Under the pieces are notes generated by a model that worked only from the letters and a program-made list of their open reading frames with translations, was not told the origin of the DNA and did not search any database. Shown here piece after piece: positions 52,898-59,756 of a stretch of DNA of 64,000 bases; position 1 is the first letter of the stretch, and each line of letters opens with the position of its first letter. The DNA is taken from positions 35,179 to 99,178 of the forward strand of contig JAGZSY010000019.1 in the NCBI GenBank assembly GCA_018380885.1, in the 5' to 3' direction. A program made the position numbers and the translations under genes. The DNA is from Enterocloster asparagiformis. GTDB lineage: Bacteria > Bacillota > Clostridia > Lachnospirales > Lachnospiraceae.

Positions 52898-53764
52898 TTA
52901 GAAATCAGCAGCATCAATTTCTTCGATACCAAGATTTCCATTTGGAACCTGATATAGAGTCAATGATTCGCCGCAAGCCACATCGCCATCGTGATAAAAG
53001 CTAAATAAACTGTTACATTTATAATATCGCGTTTCTGTGCCAAATAAGTGATCTTTGCCGTACCATTTTGATCCAACAGCATAAGTAAGCTCATAATCCC
53101 CGCACAACAGGTTAACATTTATATTAACGTCTCCGCTATGAGCAAATATAATATAAGTTTGACCTGTAGATTGGCAGTGGAATTTCAGATAATACATATT
53201 TCCTTTTGACTTCGGCATTTTGATTTCTAGGCGTGCATATTTATAAATTCCACGATAACCATCAACATAGTATAGGTCATTACGAGTGATATCTTCTCCT
53301 CCTTCTAAGAATCTACCATGAAAAGGGGGCTGCTTTTCGACCAACGCCTCATCGGAAACAGTGGATATAGTTGCTTGCGGTTCGGTTTCGTCTGTATTAG
53401 ATAAAACGTTTGATCGCATTGATCGGAGCCCTAAATTACACAGATAAAAGAAGAAAACGACGAGGAAAAAAATCACCATGTGATGAAAGGGATGAGTCGA
53501 CTTTATTTTAGGGGCGGAGACAGGAGAAGATGCATAGGGAGGAGCAGATTGATTGTATAATTGCTGATCATACACTTTCCTTTTAGAAGGATCTGAAAGT
53601 ACCTCATACGCAGTATTCAATCGTTTAATCATCTCGGTACATTCTTCTGGAAAAGCAGGGTTATTATCAGGATGGTATTTCTTTATTAACGTAGTGTAGG
53701 CAGCCTTAATTATTTCAGGAGAAGCCTCCTTGGATATCTGCAATATATCGTAGTATGTTTTCAT
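52898..53764 (-). CDS. Membrane-anchored J-domain protein
   Basis: The 288-residue product starts with a J domain (MKTYYDILQISKEAS, then IKKYHPDNNP with the HPD motif and LNTAYEVLSDPSKRKVYD), which stimulates Hsp70 (DnaK). A single membrane helix (about 99-118, HMVIFFLVVFFFYLCNLG) follows, then about 165 residues outside that match no known family. That region is beta-rich (YIIFAHSGDVNINVNLLCGDYEL). Between integrase and regulator genes such a protein is unusual; it could recruit host DnaK to the membrane during the element's life cycle. The start at 53764 is divergent from the XRE gene. Confidence 0.8.
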   Translation of the reverse strand: MKTYYDILQISKEASPEIIKAAYTTLIKKYHPDNNPAFPEECTEMIKRLNTAYEVLSDPSKRKVYDQQLYNQSAPPYASSPVSAPKIKSTHPFHHMVIFFLVVFFFYLCNLGLRSMRSNVLSNTDETEPQATISTVSDEALVEKQPPFHGRFLEGGEDITRNDLYYVDGYRGIYKYARLEIKMPKSKGNMYYLKFHCQSTGQTYIIFAHSGDVNINVNLLCGDYELTYAVGSKWYGKDHLFGTETRYYKCNSLFSFYHDGDVACGESLTLYQVPNGNLGIEEIDAADF

Positions 53765-53777
53765 ACAACTATTCTCC

Positions 53778-53809
53778 TTGGTAAAAACTTCCAGTACCAA
53801 AAATTGGTA
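53778..53809. promoter_or_regulatory. Candidate operator of the XRE gene
   Basis: TTGGTA (53778-53783) is followed by the 15-bp palindrome TACCAAAAATTGGTA (53795-53809), giving three half-sites in the 81-bp divergent region between the J-domain and XRE genes. Confidence 0.45.
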
Positions 53810-53845
53810 ATTGTGTGTATTCTTATTTCTGAAGGGGGAAGTAAT

Positions 53846-54250
53846 ATGCAAATACTAACCTGGTACATCAGAAATAAGCTACATATGACATTAGAAGAAA
53901 TGGAAAAAGTAACTGGAATAAGCAAAACGACACTGAATGATGTTGAAAACGGAAAAATTTCCCCCACTTTGGACACATTAGAAAAAATAGCAAATGGCCT
54001 GCAAGTCCCAATTAGTTCATTGTATACCGAGAATTTCCGGGATTACGGAAATATTCTAAAAACCAGAGACAAACAAGGTTTCATAAATTATAATAAAGGT
54101 ATAAAAAAGAAGGGAGTGGTAACCAAGAAAAGCGAAGCTGAGCAATATAGATTAGTAATTCATCGAATGGTTGACCAGATTTCCGACTTAAAATTTCTTA
54201 AGCGCATATACAATTTAGTCCTATACCTTTTTTTGAAAACGCCTGGCTAA
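53846..54250 (+). CDS. XRE-family transcriptional regulator
   Basis: The 134-residue product has an N-terminal Cro/C1-type helix-turn-helix (IRNKLHMTLEEMEKVTGIS, KTTLNDVENGKISPTLDTLEKIA) and a basic linker. The C-terminal helical part (EQYRLVIHRMVDQISD, LKFLKRIYNLVLYLF) is probably for dimerisation. The ATG at 53846 follows GAAGGGGGAAGTAA. Its 3' end meets the convergent repressor gene, overlapping by four bases. Confidence 0.85.
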   Translation: MQILTWYIRNKLHMTLEEMEKVTGISKTTLNDVENGKISPTLDTLEKIANGLQVPISSLYTENFRDYGNILKTRDKQGFINYNKGIKKKGVVTKKSEAEQYRLVIHRMVDQISDLKFLKRIYNLVLYLFLKTPG

Positions 54251-54621
54251 AAGCTGGGCGTTTCTTTTTCGATTTCTAAGTATTTTCTAATGAGTCTTTG
54301 AAGCGCTTTCCAATCTTCTTCTTCAAATCGCGCAAATATTTTAAAGGTTGCTTTTGCAAATTCGTTTTCACCAGCCATTATTTGATCAATACGAGATGTA
54401 TAGTCAATATCGGATTCTATTTCGGCACTGCCTTGACCTTCTACAAACCATATATAGTTCACATTAAACTCACGGCAAATAGATTTAATCATCTGTTCGG
54501 TGAAACTGTTGGCTCCATTCTCAAGTCGGCTTATTGAAGCTTTAGTAACTCCTAAGCGTTTTCCGAAAGCCTCCTGACTAAGCCCTAAAGATTTTCTGAG
54601 TTCTTTTAATCGTTCCTTCAA
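54247..54621 (-). CDS. XRE-family repressor
   Basis: The 124-residue product has a Cro/C1 helix-turn-helix (LKELRKSLGLSQEAFGKRLGV, KASISRLENGANSF) and a C-terminal region typical of phage/ICE repressors (NEFAKATFKIFARFEEEDW). An in-frame ATG at 54636 lies upstream, but the strong GGAGGTGA sits downstream of that ATG and seven bases before a TTG at 54621, so TTG is the likely start. It is divergent from the long element operon and is probably its master repressor. Confidence 0.85.
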   Translation of the reverse strand: MKERLKELRKSLGLSQEAFGKRLGVTKASISRLENGANSFTEQMIKSICREFNVNYIWFVEGQGSAEIESDIDYTSRIDQIMAGENEFAKATFKIFARFEEEDWKALQRLIRKYLEIEKETPSF

Positions 54622-54645
54622 TACTATCACCTCCATCTATTTTGA

Positions 54646-54674
54646 ATAATAGCATAAAAAGTTACGTCAGTCAA
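54646..54674 (-). promoter_or_regulatory. Promoter of the XRE repressor
   Basis: On the minus strand TTGACT (54674-54669) and TATTAT (54651-54646) are spaced by 17 bases. Confidence 0.7.
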
Positions 54675-54692
54675 CAAAATAAGTAAAAAGCA

Positions 54693-54721
54693 TTGACAAA
54701 GTATACTCAAGCAACTATAAT
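54693..54721 (+). promoter_or_regulatory. Consensus promoter of the element's rightward operon
   Basis: TTGACA (54693-54698) and TATAAT (54716-54721) are spaced by 17 bases, back to back with the repressor promoter. The spacer contains the palindrome GTATAC. This is the layout of a lysogeny-type switch. Confidence 0.85.
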
Positions 54722-54760
54722 GTAAACAGAGGTAACATAATGACGAAAGGAGGAAACCAA

Positions 54761-54910
54761 ATGAATGATTGTAAGGATGAAATCATGGAAGCAACCATTG
54801 AAGATTTCAAGAAATTGCAATCAGAAAATCAAAAATTTATTCTGGGTTACATGACACGGGTTATTGAGGAACATCAGGAAAAGGAGTCACGGGATAAGCG
54901 ATCAGCATAG
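54761..54910 (+). CDS. 49-residue protein, first gene of the rightward operon
   Basis: It starts with ATG behind AAAGGAGGAAACCA, 40 bases after the -10 box. The product is charged and probably two helices (EIMEATIEDFKKLQSENQKF, YMTRVIEEHQEKESRDK). No family was recognised. The position suggests a Cro-like or anti-repressor role, but it has no visible helix-turn-helix. Its last codons form the first copy of the repeated leader used by other genes of the element. Confidence 0.7.
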   Translation: MNDCKDEIMEATIEDFKKLQSENQKFILGYMTRVIEEHQEKESRDKRSA

Positions 54911-54914
54911 GAGG
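54898..54914 (+). repeat. Repeated translation leader, copy 1
   Basis: GCGATCAGCATAGGAGG, identical to copies at 56024 and 56233. Here it overlaps the end of the 49-residue gene and provides the ribosome binding site of the next gene. Confidence 0.85.
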
Positions 54915-54925
54915 GAGAAAACAGC

Positions 54926-55468
54926 GTGTTTAAGAAGAGGGAAGAGGGGCTGGAGCGCACGGAAGTAGTTATCAATGAAGGAAGTGAAACTCACGTACTA
55001 CATCTGGGAAGGCCAGAAGGAGCCGAATTTGTTCGAAAACTTTTACTGAGGGGGGCTACACGGGTTGAAATAACAATGCCTTTAAAATTTGATGGATCGT
55101 TAGAACATATTTTAGAAGCATTGTCTGATGAAAGAACCGGACTAGAACATATTGCAAAGCCTAATAAATGCAAGGAAGAGAGGGCTCTACTTTATGAAGC
55201 AGTGGCGGAACAGTACGGAGAGTTGAGGAAAATTGAAGCGATTGGTATCGCTGATTCATTCAATAAACAACACGCCATGGAGCTTGTTACTAAAGGAATT
55301 GAGGATAATAGTGGAAAAACAGCACTTTATATGGCGGCATTGCTGAGAATTATGGGAGAAGCCGCAAAAAATATTGATTACGATACATTAACATCAGATG
55401 AAAGGAGAATGCTGGGAGGGAATTTTATAAAGGATTTGGAGGGACTAAAACGTTACCTAGGATTATAA
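54926..55468 (+). CDS. Hypothetical protein of the mobile element
   Basis: The 180-residue soluble product starts with GTG behind the repeated AGGAGGGAG leader. It looks mostly helical in the second half (ERALLYEAVAEQYGELRKIEA, GKTALYMAALLRIMGEAAKNI), with a small alpha/beta part first (THVLHLGRPEGAEFVRKLLLRG). No family was recognised. A GC-rich hairpin follows its stop. Confidence 0.65.
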   Translation: MFKKREEGLERTEVVINEGSETHVLHLGRPEGAEFVRKLLLRGATRVEITMPLKFDGSLEHILEALSDERTGLEHIAKPNKCKEERALLYEAVAEQYGELRKIEAIGIADSFNKQHAMELVTKGIEDNSGKTALYMAALLRIMGEAAKNIDYDTLTSDERRMLGGNFIKDLEGLKRYLGL

Positions 55469-55471
55469 TTA

Positions 55472-55489
55472 CGGCCCCATAGGGGGCCG
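55472..55489. terminator. Hairpin between convergent genes
   Basis: CGGCCCC pairs with GGGGCCG around a four-base loop, with only a weak T-rich tail. Confidence 0.45.
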
Positions 55490-55505
55490 AGGGATTTTAG
55501 AATCA

Positions 55506-55925
55506 TCACTTAATAATACCTGCAAGTGCTATTAGAGAAGTGACAAGCCATGGAATCCAAAATAGTCTCCGGTTGTGCAAATACTCATCTATATAAGCAC
55601 TTCCAATTTTTGAAGATACTAAGTGAACAGCGCGGTAATCAGTAAAGCTGCTAATAGTTTCAGATTTTGGATAGCGCTGAAGCTTATCTAGTTCATTCTT
55701 TGCAAAAGAATCGCTACAGGTATATTCGATGAAGTCATTATTTTTTAGATATTCGATTGTATCTAAAAAGTTCATCAGAAAGATATTTTTGGATAACGAA
55801 AAAAATGGGAACGTAGGTTTTAATCTATATTTTTTAGAGAAGTGAGTTGTCAAAGCACCACAGGAGATAAAAGGGTGTTTTTCAATGTAATACAGAATGT
55901 CAAAGCATTCCTTGGGTAGTTTCAT
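55506..55925 (-). CDS. Small protein with winged-helix-like start and C-terminal membrane helix
   Basis: The 139-residue product begins with what may be a winged helix (ECFDILYYIEKHPFISCGAL, TTHFSKKY) and ends with a hydrophobic segment (RRLFWIPWLVTSLIALAGII), which would make it a tail-anchored protein. It is the only minus-strand gene after the repressor, and a strong AGGAGG-like site is not obvious. No family was recognised. Confidence 0.6.
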   Translation of the reverse strand: MKLPKECFDILYYIEKHPFISCGALTTHFSKKYRLKPTFPFFSLSKNIFLMNFLDTIEYLKNNDFIEYTCSDSFAKNELDKLQRYPKSETISSFTDYRAVHLVSSKIGSAYIDEYLHNRRLFWIPWLVTSLIALAGIIK

Positions 55926-56023
55926 AAAATTCCTCCATTATATGTACTCGGCCTGGCGGGGCCTGTAAGTACATTATAGACCGGAGGGGAGCAAAAAACA
56001 ACAAAGTTCTGTGAACGTTCAGA

Positions 56024-56040
56024 GCGATCAGCATAGGAGG
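56024..56040 (+). repeat. Repeated translation leader, copy 2
   Basis: GCGATCAGCATAGGAGG, preceded by GA as in copy 3, seven bases before the start of the 54-residue protein. Confidence 0.85.
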
Positions 56041-56046
56041 AAAGTT

Positions 56047-56211
56047 ATGGATAATTGGACAATCAAATTATACGATCGGTGGGGAAATGCAGAAGCCGAA
56101 CTGAACATGAAGAATGAAAGCGAATGTGCAAAGTTGTGGGAAGAGCGTAAAAAAGCGGGGTACCCGGCCCCCACAGTTTGGCACAATGGGAAGAGGGTAG
56201 CTGGTTACTAA
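56047..56211 (+). CDS. Small protein, 54 residues
   Basis: The ATG at 56047 sits behind the repeated leader. The product (DNWTIKLYDRWGNAEAELN, then PAPTVWHNGKRVAGY) looks like a single small beta domain. No family was recognised. The frame is open upstream through the leader, but only this start has proper spacing. Confidence 0.65.
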   Translation: MDNWTIKLYDRWGNAEAELNMKNESECAKLWEERKKAGYPAPTVWHNGKRVAGY

Positions 56212-56232
56212 TATAACAGATCGGTGGCTGGA

Positions 56233-56249
56233 GCGATCAGCATAGGAGG
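56233..56249 (+). repeat. Repeated translation leader, copy 3
   Basis: GCGATCAGCATAGGAGG, again preceded by GA, seven bases before a TTG start. A shortened form, GCATAGGAGGCGGA, precedes the next gene at 56470. Confidence 0.85.
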
Positions 56250-56256
56250 TGGAAGA

Positions 56257-56466
56257 TTGGAAAGACCAGGAGGAACGAGGGCAGCCAGAGTTATCCAGGT
56301 TATTGAGACTAAGGAAATAAAAGGAGCCGGAACAGAAAAAGACCCAGTACGGGAGGTAATCCAATACTGGGATCTTGACGGAAAACGTTTAGCGACGTCT
56401 GATCCGAATTTAGCCTATGAAAACATTGAATCTGAGTACGAAAATGTAAAAGAGTCACTTATTTAG
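56257..56466 (+). CDS. Small hypothetical protein, 69 residues
   Basis: The likely start is TTG at 56257, seven bases after the AGGAGG of the repeated leader. The product has a beta-rich centre (RAARVIQVIETKEIKGAGT, PVREVIQYWDLDGKRLATS) and an acidic end. Its pattern resembles small phage proteins, but no family can be named. Confidence 0.55.
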   Translation: MERPGGTRAARVIQVIETKEIKGAGTEKDPVREVIQYWDLDGKRLATSDPNLAYENIESEYENVKESLI

Positions 56467-56488
56467 CCTGCATAGGAGGCGGACGCAT

Positions 56489-56665
56489 ATGGACAAAACG
56501 TGGGCAGAGATGCGCGAAGAGGAGATATTATCAAAAATACTTGAGAAAACCCCAGAGGAAGTGAAGGAAGCACAGGAAGCGCAAAAGAGTGCGAAAAGCA
56601 GTTTGATACTTTCTATCGTGTCGCTTGTAATAGCAATTTTGACGTTAGCAGTAAAGCTTTTATGA
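56489..56665 (+). CDS. Tail-anchored small protein, 58 residues
   Basis: The ATG at 56489 lies behind CATAGGAGGCGGACGC. The product has a charged helix (EEILSKILEKTPEEVKEAQE) and a C-terminal membrane segment (SLILSIVSLVIAILTLAVKL). No family was recognised. Confidence 0.65.
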   Translation: MDKTWAEMREEEILSKILEKTPEEVKEAQEAQKSAKSSLILSIVSLVIAILTLAVKLL

Positions 56666-56680
56666 TTCGGGAGGGCGGCT

Positions 56681-57082
56681 ATGATCACAGAAGAACAGAT
56701 TAAAGAGGCTATGAAAACACTGAAACAGTATGAGTTAGAGAAGGCTCAGAGGGAGCTTCGGGAGCTGGAAAAGACGAATGAAGCTAAAACAGAACCGGAA
56801 GAGCAACTTCCCCAAGTTCCGAGAATGCGGACGATCCGGGAATGTGTGGAGTACTTTAAGACGTATGATTCGGAGTCAAAAGTCACGAGGTGGAGAATTG
56901 AGAGCTGGATTTCCGATGGAATCTTGCCTTACATGCGATCAGGAAAGTCAGGCAATACCAAGCTGATCAACCTCGATTTACTTATCAGGATTGTAAACAA
57001 CCCGGAGGCATCTAACAGTGATGGACGCAAAGAAACAAAACCCATAGAACTGAAAAGTCAGCGCAAAAGAAGAATAATTTAA
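56681..57082 (+). CDS. Excisionase-like or HTH DNA-binding protein
   Basis: The 133-residue product has an N-terminal coiled coil (IKEAMKTLKQYELEKAQREL) and then a winged-helix-like block (RTIRECVEYFKTYDSES, VTRWRIESWISDGILPYM, KLINLDLLIRIV) that resembles excisionase or MerR-type DNA-binding folds, with a basic tail. An excisionase would be expected in such an element. The family call is by pattern only. Confidence 0.5.
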   Translation: MITEEQIKEAMKTLKQYELEKAQRELRELEKTNEAKTEPEEQLPQVPRMRTIRECVEYFKTYDSESKVTRWRIESWISDGILPYMRSGKSGNTKLINLDLLIRIVNNPEASNSDGRKETKPIELKSQRKRRII

Positions 57083-57094
57083 GGAGGTGGGTAC

Positions 57095-57802
57095 ATGGCT
57101 AAAAGAAGGTCCATACCGGTAGAGCCGGGAAATGTGGTATTGACGGTGGTAAAGAACGGCGCAAAGGTGTATTTCTGTGACGATTGCTGCCGGAATAAGA
57201 CAGAAGAAGAGGTGCAGGAAATTTTGCAGAGGACAGCCGACGAGTTATTACCCAAGATGCAAGCCGAACATGAGCGTAGGCTGAAAGCTGGGAAAACTTC
57301 AAAAATAGCAGGCCCGCCTCAAGGCGGAGCAGGTGGACAAGCTAAGGAGGAGAATATGAAAAACGCATGGTTGACGGAACAGGACAAGGACCTGCGGACC
57401 AAGGGCGAATATACAGCAGATGTGGAAATGACCGAGAAACAGGCCATAAACCTGAATCTGCTGGCCTATAAGGCAGGATACAGCAGCCCGAAGGAATTGT
57501 TGGAGACGATGATCGGCGATCTCACCGGCGTGGGAGAGACAAGCCCTTGCCCCGGAGCTATGCGGCAGTGGTACGCATACGCCCACGAGGAAGCGCTGAA
57601 AACGTATCGCTTCAGATTCTACCTGTACAACTACGATTATACGGTAGAACATCTGCGTAAGATGCTCGCTGACATGAATATTTTCGTAACGGAATATCAG
57701 GAGTATTGCGATACTTGCGCAGACGAGGACCTTGAAGGGGAACCCTGGGAACGTTGCCTGGAGGTTACCAAGGAAATCTGTGAAGAGGGAGGTTTCCTGT
57801 AA
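57095..57802 (+). CDS. Two-part hypothetical protein with possible internal start
   Basis: The 235-residue frame has an N-terminal part of 87 residues with a CDDCC motif (AKVYFCDDCCRNKTEEEV), then a Gly-rich stretch and a second part. The second part is a paralogue of the next protein: shared LLAYKAGYSSPKELL versus LLAYEAGYDNPADLL, IGDLTG versus IRDLTG, and ERCLEVTKEICEEG versus ERCLEVAKEIYEEG. A strong AAGGAGGAG precedes an in-frame ATG at 57356, so the second part may also be made on its own. No family was recognised. Confidence 0.65.
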   Translation: MAKRRSIPVEPGNVVLTVVKNGAKVYFCDDCCRNKTEEEVQEILQRTADELLPKMQAEHERRLKAGKTSKIAGPPQGGAGGQAKEENMKNAWLTEQDKDLRTKGEYTADVEMTEKQAINLNLLAYKAGYSSPKELLETMIGDLTGVGETSPCPGAMRQWYAYAHEEALKTYRFRFYLYNYDYTVEHLRKMLADMNIFVTEYQEYCDTCADEDLEGEPWERCLEVTKEICEEGGFL

Positions 57803-58242
57803 TGAAAGATTATTACGAAGAAGCGAGAGAAAAGGACCTGGAAACTATGGGCGATTGTGAAGTAACTGTAGATATGACCAGGAAACAGGATAATGAGTTG
57901 CGGTTGTTAGCATACGAGGCCGGATATGATAACCCGGCGGACCTGTTGAATGACATGATCCGCGATCTGACAGGATGGGGCGGGAACACGGGCTACACCG
58001 ATGGCATGGACCGCTGGTATGAAAAGACTTATAAGGACCAGCGGTTGAAGAACTATTTTCGACGCTACCTATATGCGAATCATTACAACATGGCTTCCAT
58101 AAACGAGATGATTGAGGACCAGAAGTGGTTCGAAGTTGCATACCAGGGATATCTCGAAGATAGCGGGAATATGCTCATGGATTCGCGCGAGCGCTGCCTG
58201 GAGGTTGCCAAGGAAATCTATGAGGAGGGAGAGTACGAATAA
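57802..58242 (+). CDS. Hypothetical protein, paralogue of the preceding C-terminal part
   Basis: The 146-residue product aligns over its length with residues 88-235 of the upstream protein. Conserved blocks are EAGYDNPADLLNDMIRDLTG, YADGMDRWY-like spacing of aromatic residues, and RERCLEVAKEIYEEG. The start overlaps the upstream stop by one base. The pair arose by tandem duplication, now well diverged. Confidence 0.7.
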   Translation: MKDYYEEAREKDLETMGDCEVTVDMTRKQDNELRLLAYEAGYDNPADLLNDMIRDLTGWGGNTGYTDGMDRWYEKTYKDQRLKNYFRRYLYANHYNMASINEMIEDQKWFEVAYQGYLEDSGNMLMDSRERCLEVAKEIYEEGEYE

Positions 58243-58385
58243 TGAGATCAGCAAGATTCTGGCGAAAGCAGTTCTACACTGCATGGCACGATGCGGAATT
58301 CTGGAAGAGCTGGACCGTTGGCCTGGCCCTGCTCAACCTGTTCACCACGATGACAATTATCTATCTGTTGTACTTTTGGAGGTAA
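58242..58385 (+). CDS. Small membrane protein, 47 residues
   Basis: The ATG overlaps the preceding stop (TAATG) and follows GAGGAGGGAG. The product has a basic aromatic N-terminus (RFWRKQFYTAWHDAEFWKSW) and one membrane helix (GLALLNLFTTMTIIYLLYF). No family was recognised. Confidence 0.65.
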   Translation: MRSARFWRKQFYTAWHDAEFWKSWTVGLALLNLFTTMTIIYLLYFWR

Positions 58386-58391
58386 CATAGC

Positions 58392-58574
58392 GTGAGAAGA
58401 GATTGGTATCGCTGCGAGGATTGCAAATGCTATTTAGACCCGGGAGAAGGCCGTTTCTGCGAAAAGTGTCTTGAAGAACGGGAACAGAACGAAAAGCCGA
58501 AGATCATGTACAAGCAGGTTAAGGCCGAGAAAGACGGTCAATACCGCATGATCCTGGCACATGCCTGTAAATAG
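58392..58574 (+). CDS. Small zinc-ribbon-like protein, 60 residues
   Basis: GTG start seven bases after the previous stop. Cysteines in CEDCKCYLDPGEGRFCEKC form a probable zinc ribbon; the rest is basic. It is unrelated in layout to the chromosomal zinc-ribbon membrane proteins, since it has no membrane segment. Confidence 0.55.
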   Translation: MRRDWYRCEDCKCYLDPGEGRFCEKCLEEREQNEKPKIMYKQVKAEKDGQYRMILAHACK

Positions 58575-58671
58575 AGGATGGCCCCAGCGATACCGGAAAT
58601 ATCACCAGGGCCGAGAAACTGTTACTAACAATAATATACCTTATTTTGGGGATATTTTCAAGGAGAATTTT

Positions 58672-59442
58672 ATGAGAATCGTCAACATAATCAACCTGAA
58701 AGGCGGTGTCGGAAAGACCACAACCGCCCTGGAAATGGGATACATATTGCACCAACAGCACGGATGCCGCGTACTGCTAGCGGATAACGATCCGCAAGGA
58801 AACCTCAGCAAGGCGTTAGGCTGCTACGATCCAGACGATATATGCCAGACAGCAAGACTACTGGGCGGGGAATCCATCAAGCGAATCAAGCCCTACTATA
58901 TTGAGGGAGGATACGACATACTGACAGCCAATATGTCGTTGCTGAACGCAACCTGGAAGTTGACTGAACGCAACCAGAGCAATCCATTCGGCCGATACGG
59001 CTGCTTACGGCGGGCTATGACAGATGATGACCACCCCTATGATTACATCATCATTGACAATCCCCCAGACCTGGGTATCAATGTGATCAATGCCTTGGCG
59101 GTGGCCGATGATGTGATTGTCCCTACCAAGATCGACCAATGGGCGTTGGAAGGTTTGGATATCATCCGGGACCAGATCGCAGACATTAAGCGGGTAAATT
59201 GCCGGATCAACTTCGCGGGAGCACTGATTACCATGTACCGGAATACACCGGCCTGCACCGCAGGCATCGAATGGCTCCGTGAAAATGGTTATGATACATT
59301 CGATGTCATGATCCGCTACAGTGAGAAGGCGGCGGAAAGTACATTTTCCGGCCAATCAATTCAGGACTACAGCCCCAGGAGCGCAGCCGCCGTATCGTAC
59401 CGCAAATTCGTTGCCGAGTATTTGAGGAGGACAAGCCAGTGA
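58672..59442 (+). CDS. parA: ParA-family partition ATPase
   Basis: The 256-residue product has a deviant Walker A at residues 10-17 (KGGVGKTT), the switch LADNDPQGNLSKALG, and Walker B IIIDNPPDLG. It lacks the N-terminal helix-turn-helix of large plasmid ParA proteins. With ParB two genes downstream it should stabilise the element, perhaps while excised. The ATG at 58672 follows AAGGAGAATTTT; an earlier in-frame ATG at 58561 has no support. Confidence 0.93.
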   Translation: MRIVNIINLKGGVGKTTTALEMGYILHQQHGCRVLLADNDPQGNLSKALGCYDPDDICQTARLLGGESIKRIKPYYIEGGYDILTANMSLLNATWKLTERNQSNPFGRYGCLRRAMTDDDHPYDYIIIDNPPDLGINVINALAVADDVIVPTKIDQWALEGLDIIRDQIADIKRVNCRINFAGALITMYRNTPACTAGIEWLRENGYDTFDVMIRYSEKAAESTFSGQSIQDYSPRSAAAVSYRKFVAEYLRRTSQ

Positions 59443-59747
59443 AGGGAATCATAACAGAGTATGACAATATCTGCGCCTGCTGCGGGAAACCTGCAGAAGC
59501 AGAACATCACTTGATTTTTGGAAAATCGAAAGACTTTTCAGAGGAAAACGGCCTGAAAATTCCAATGTGTAACAAGTGCCACAACATGGGAAAAACCCTG
59601 GAACGCATCCATGATAATCCGAAAGCAGAGTGGCTTTCTAAAGTTGTAGGACAGCTCGGATGGGAAAAACATGCAGTGGCCGGTGGCATGACCGAGAAAG
59701 AGGCGCGGGAAGCGTTTCGGCAGTGCCACGGTGAAAGTTATCTTTAG
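59439..59747 (+). CDS. HNH-like zinc-binding protein
   Basis: The 102-residue product starts with GTG overlapping the parA stop (GTGA). The pattern CACCGKPAEAEHHLIFG followed by IPMCNKCHNMG is an HNH/treble-clef arrangement: CxxC, paired His, CxxCH. It could nick DNA or be a structural remnant. It sits between parA and parB, which is unusual. Confidence 0.6.
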   Translation: MKGIITEYDNICACCGKPAEAEHHLIFGKSKDFSEENGLKIPMCNKCHNMGKTLERIHDNPKAEWLSKVVGQLGWEKHAVAGGMTEKEAREAFRQCHGESYL

Positions 59748-59756
59748 GAGGCACAA

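Noticed and set aside
54622..54636. ATG start for the XRE repressor
   Set aside because: The strong GGAGGTGA lies inside the extension and is correctly spaced only for the downstream TTG.
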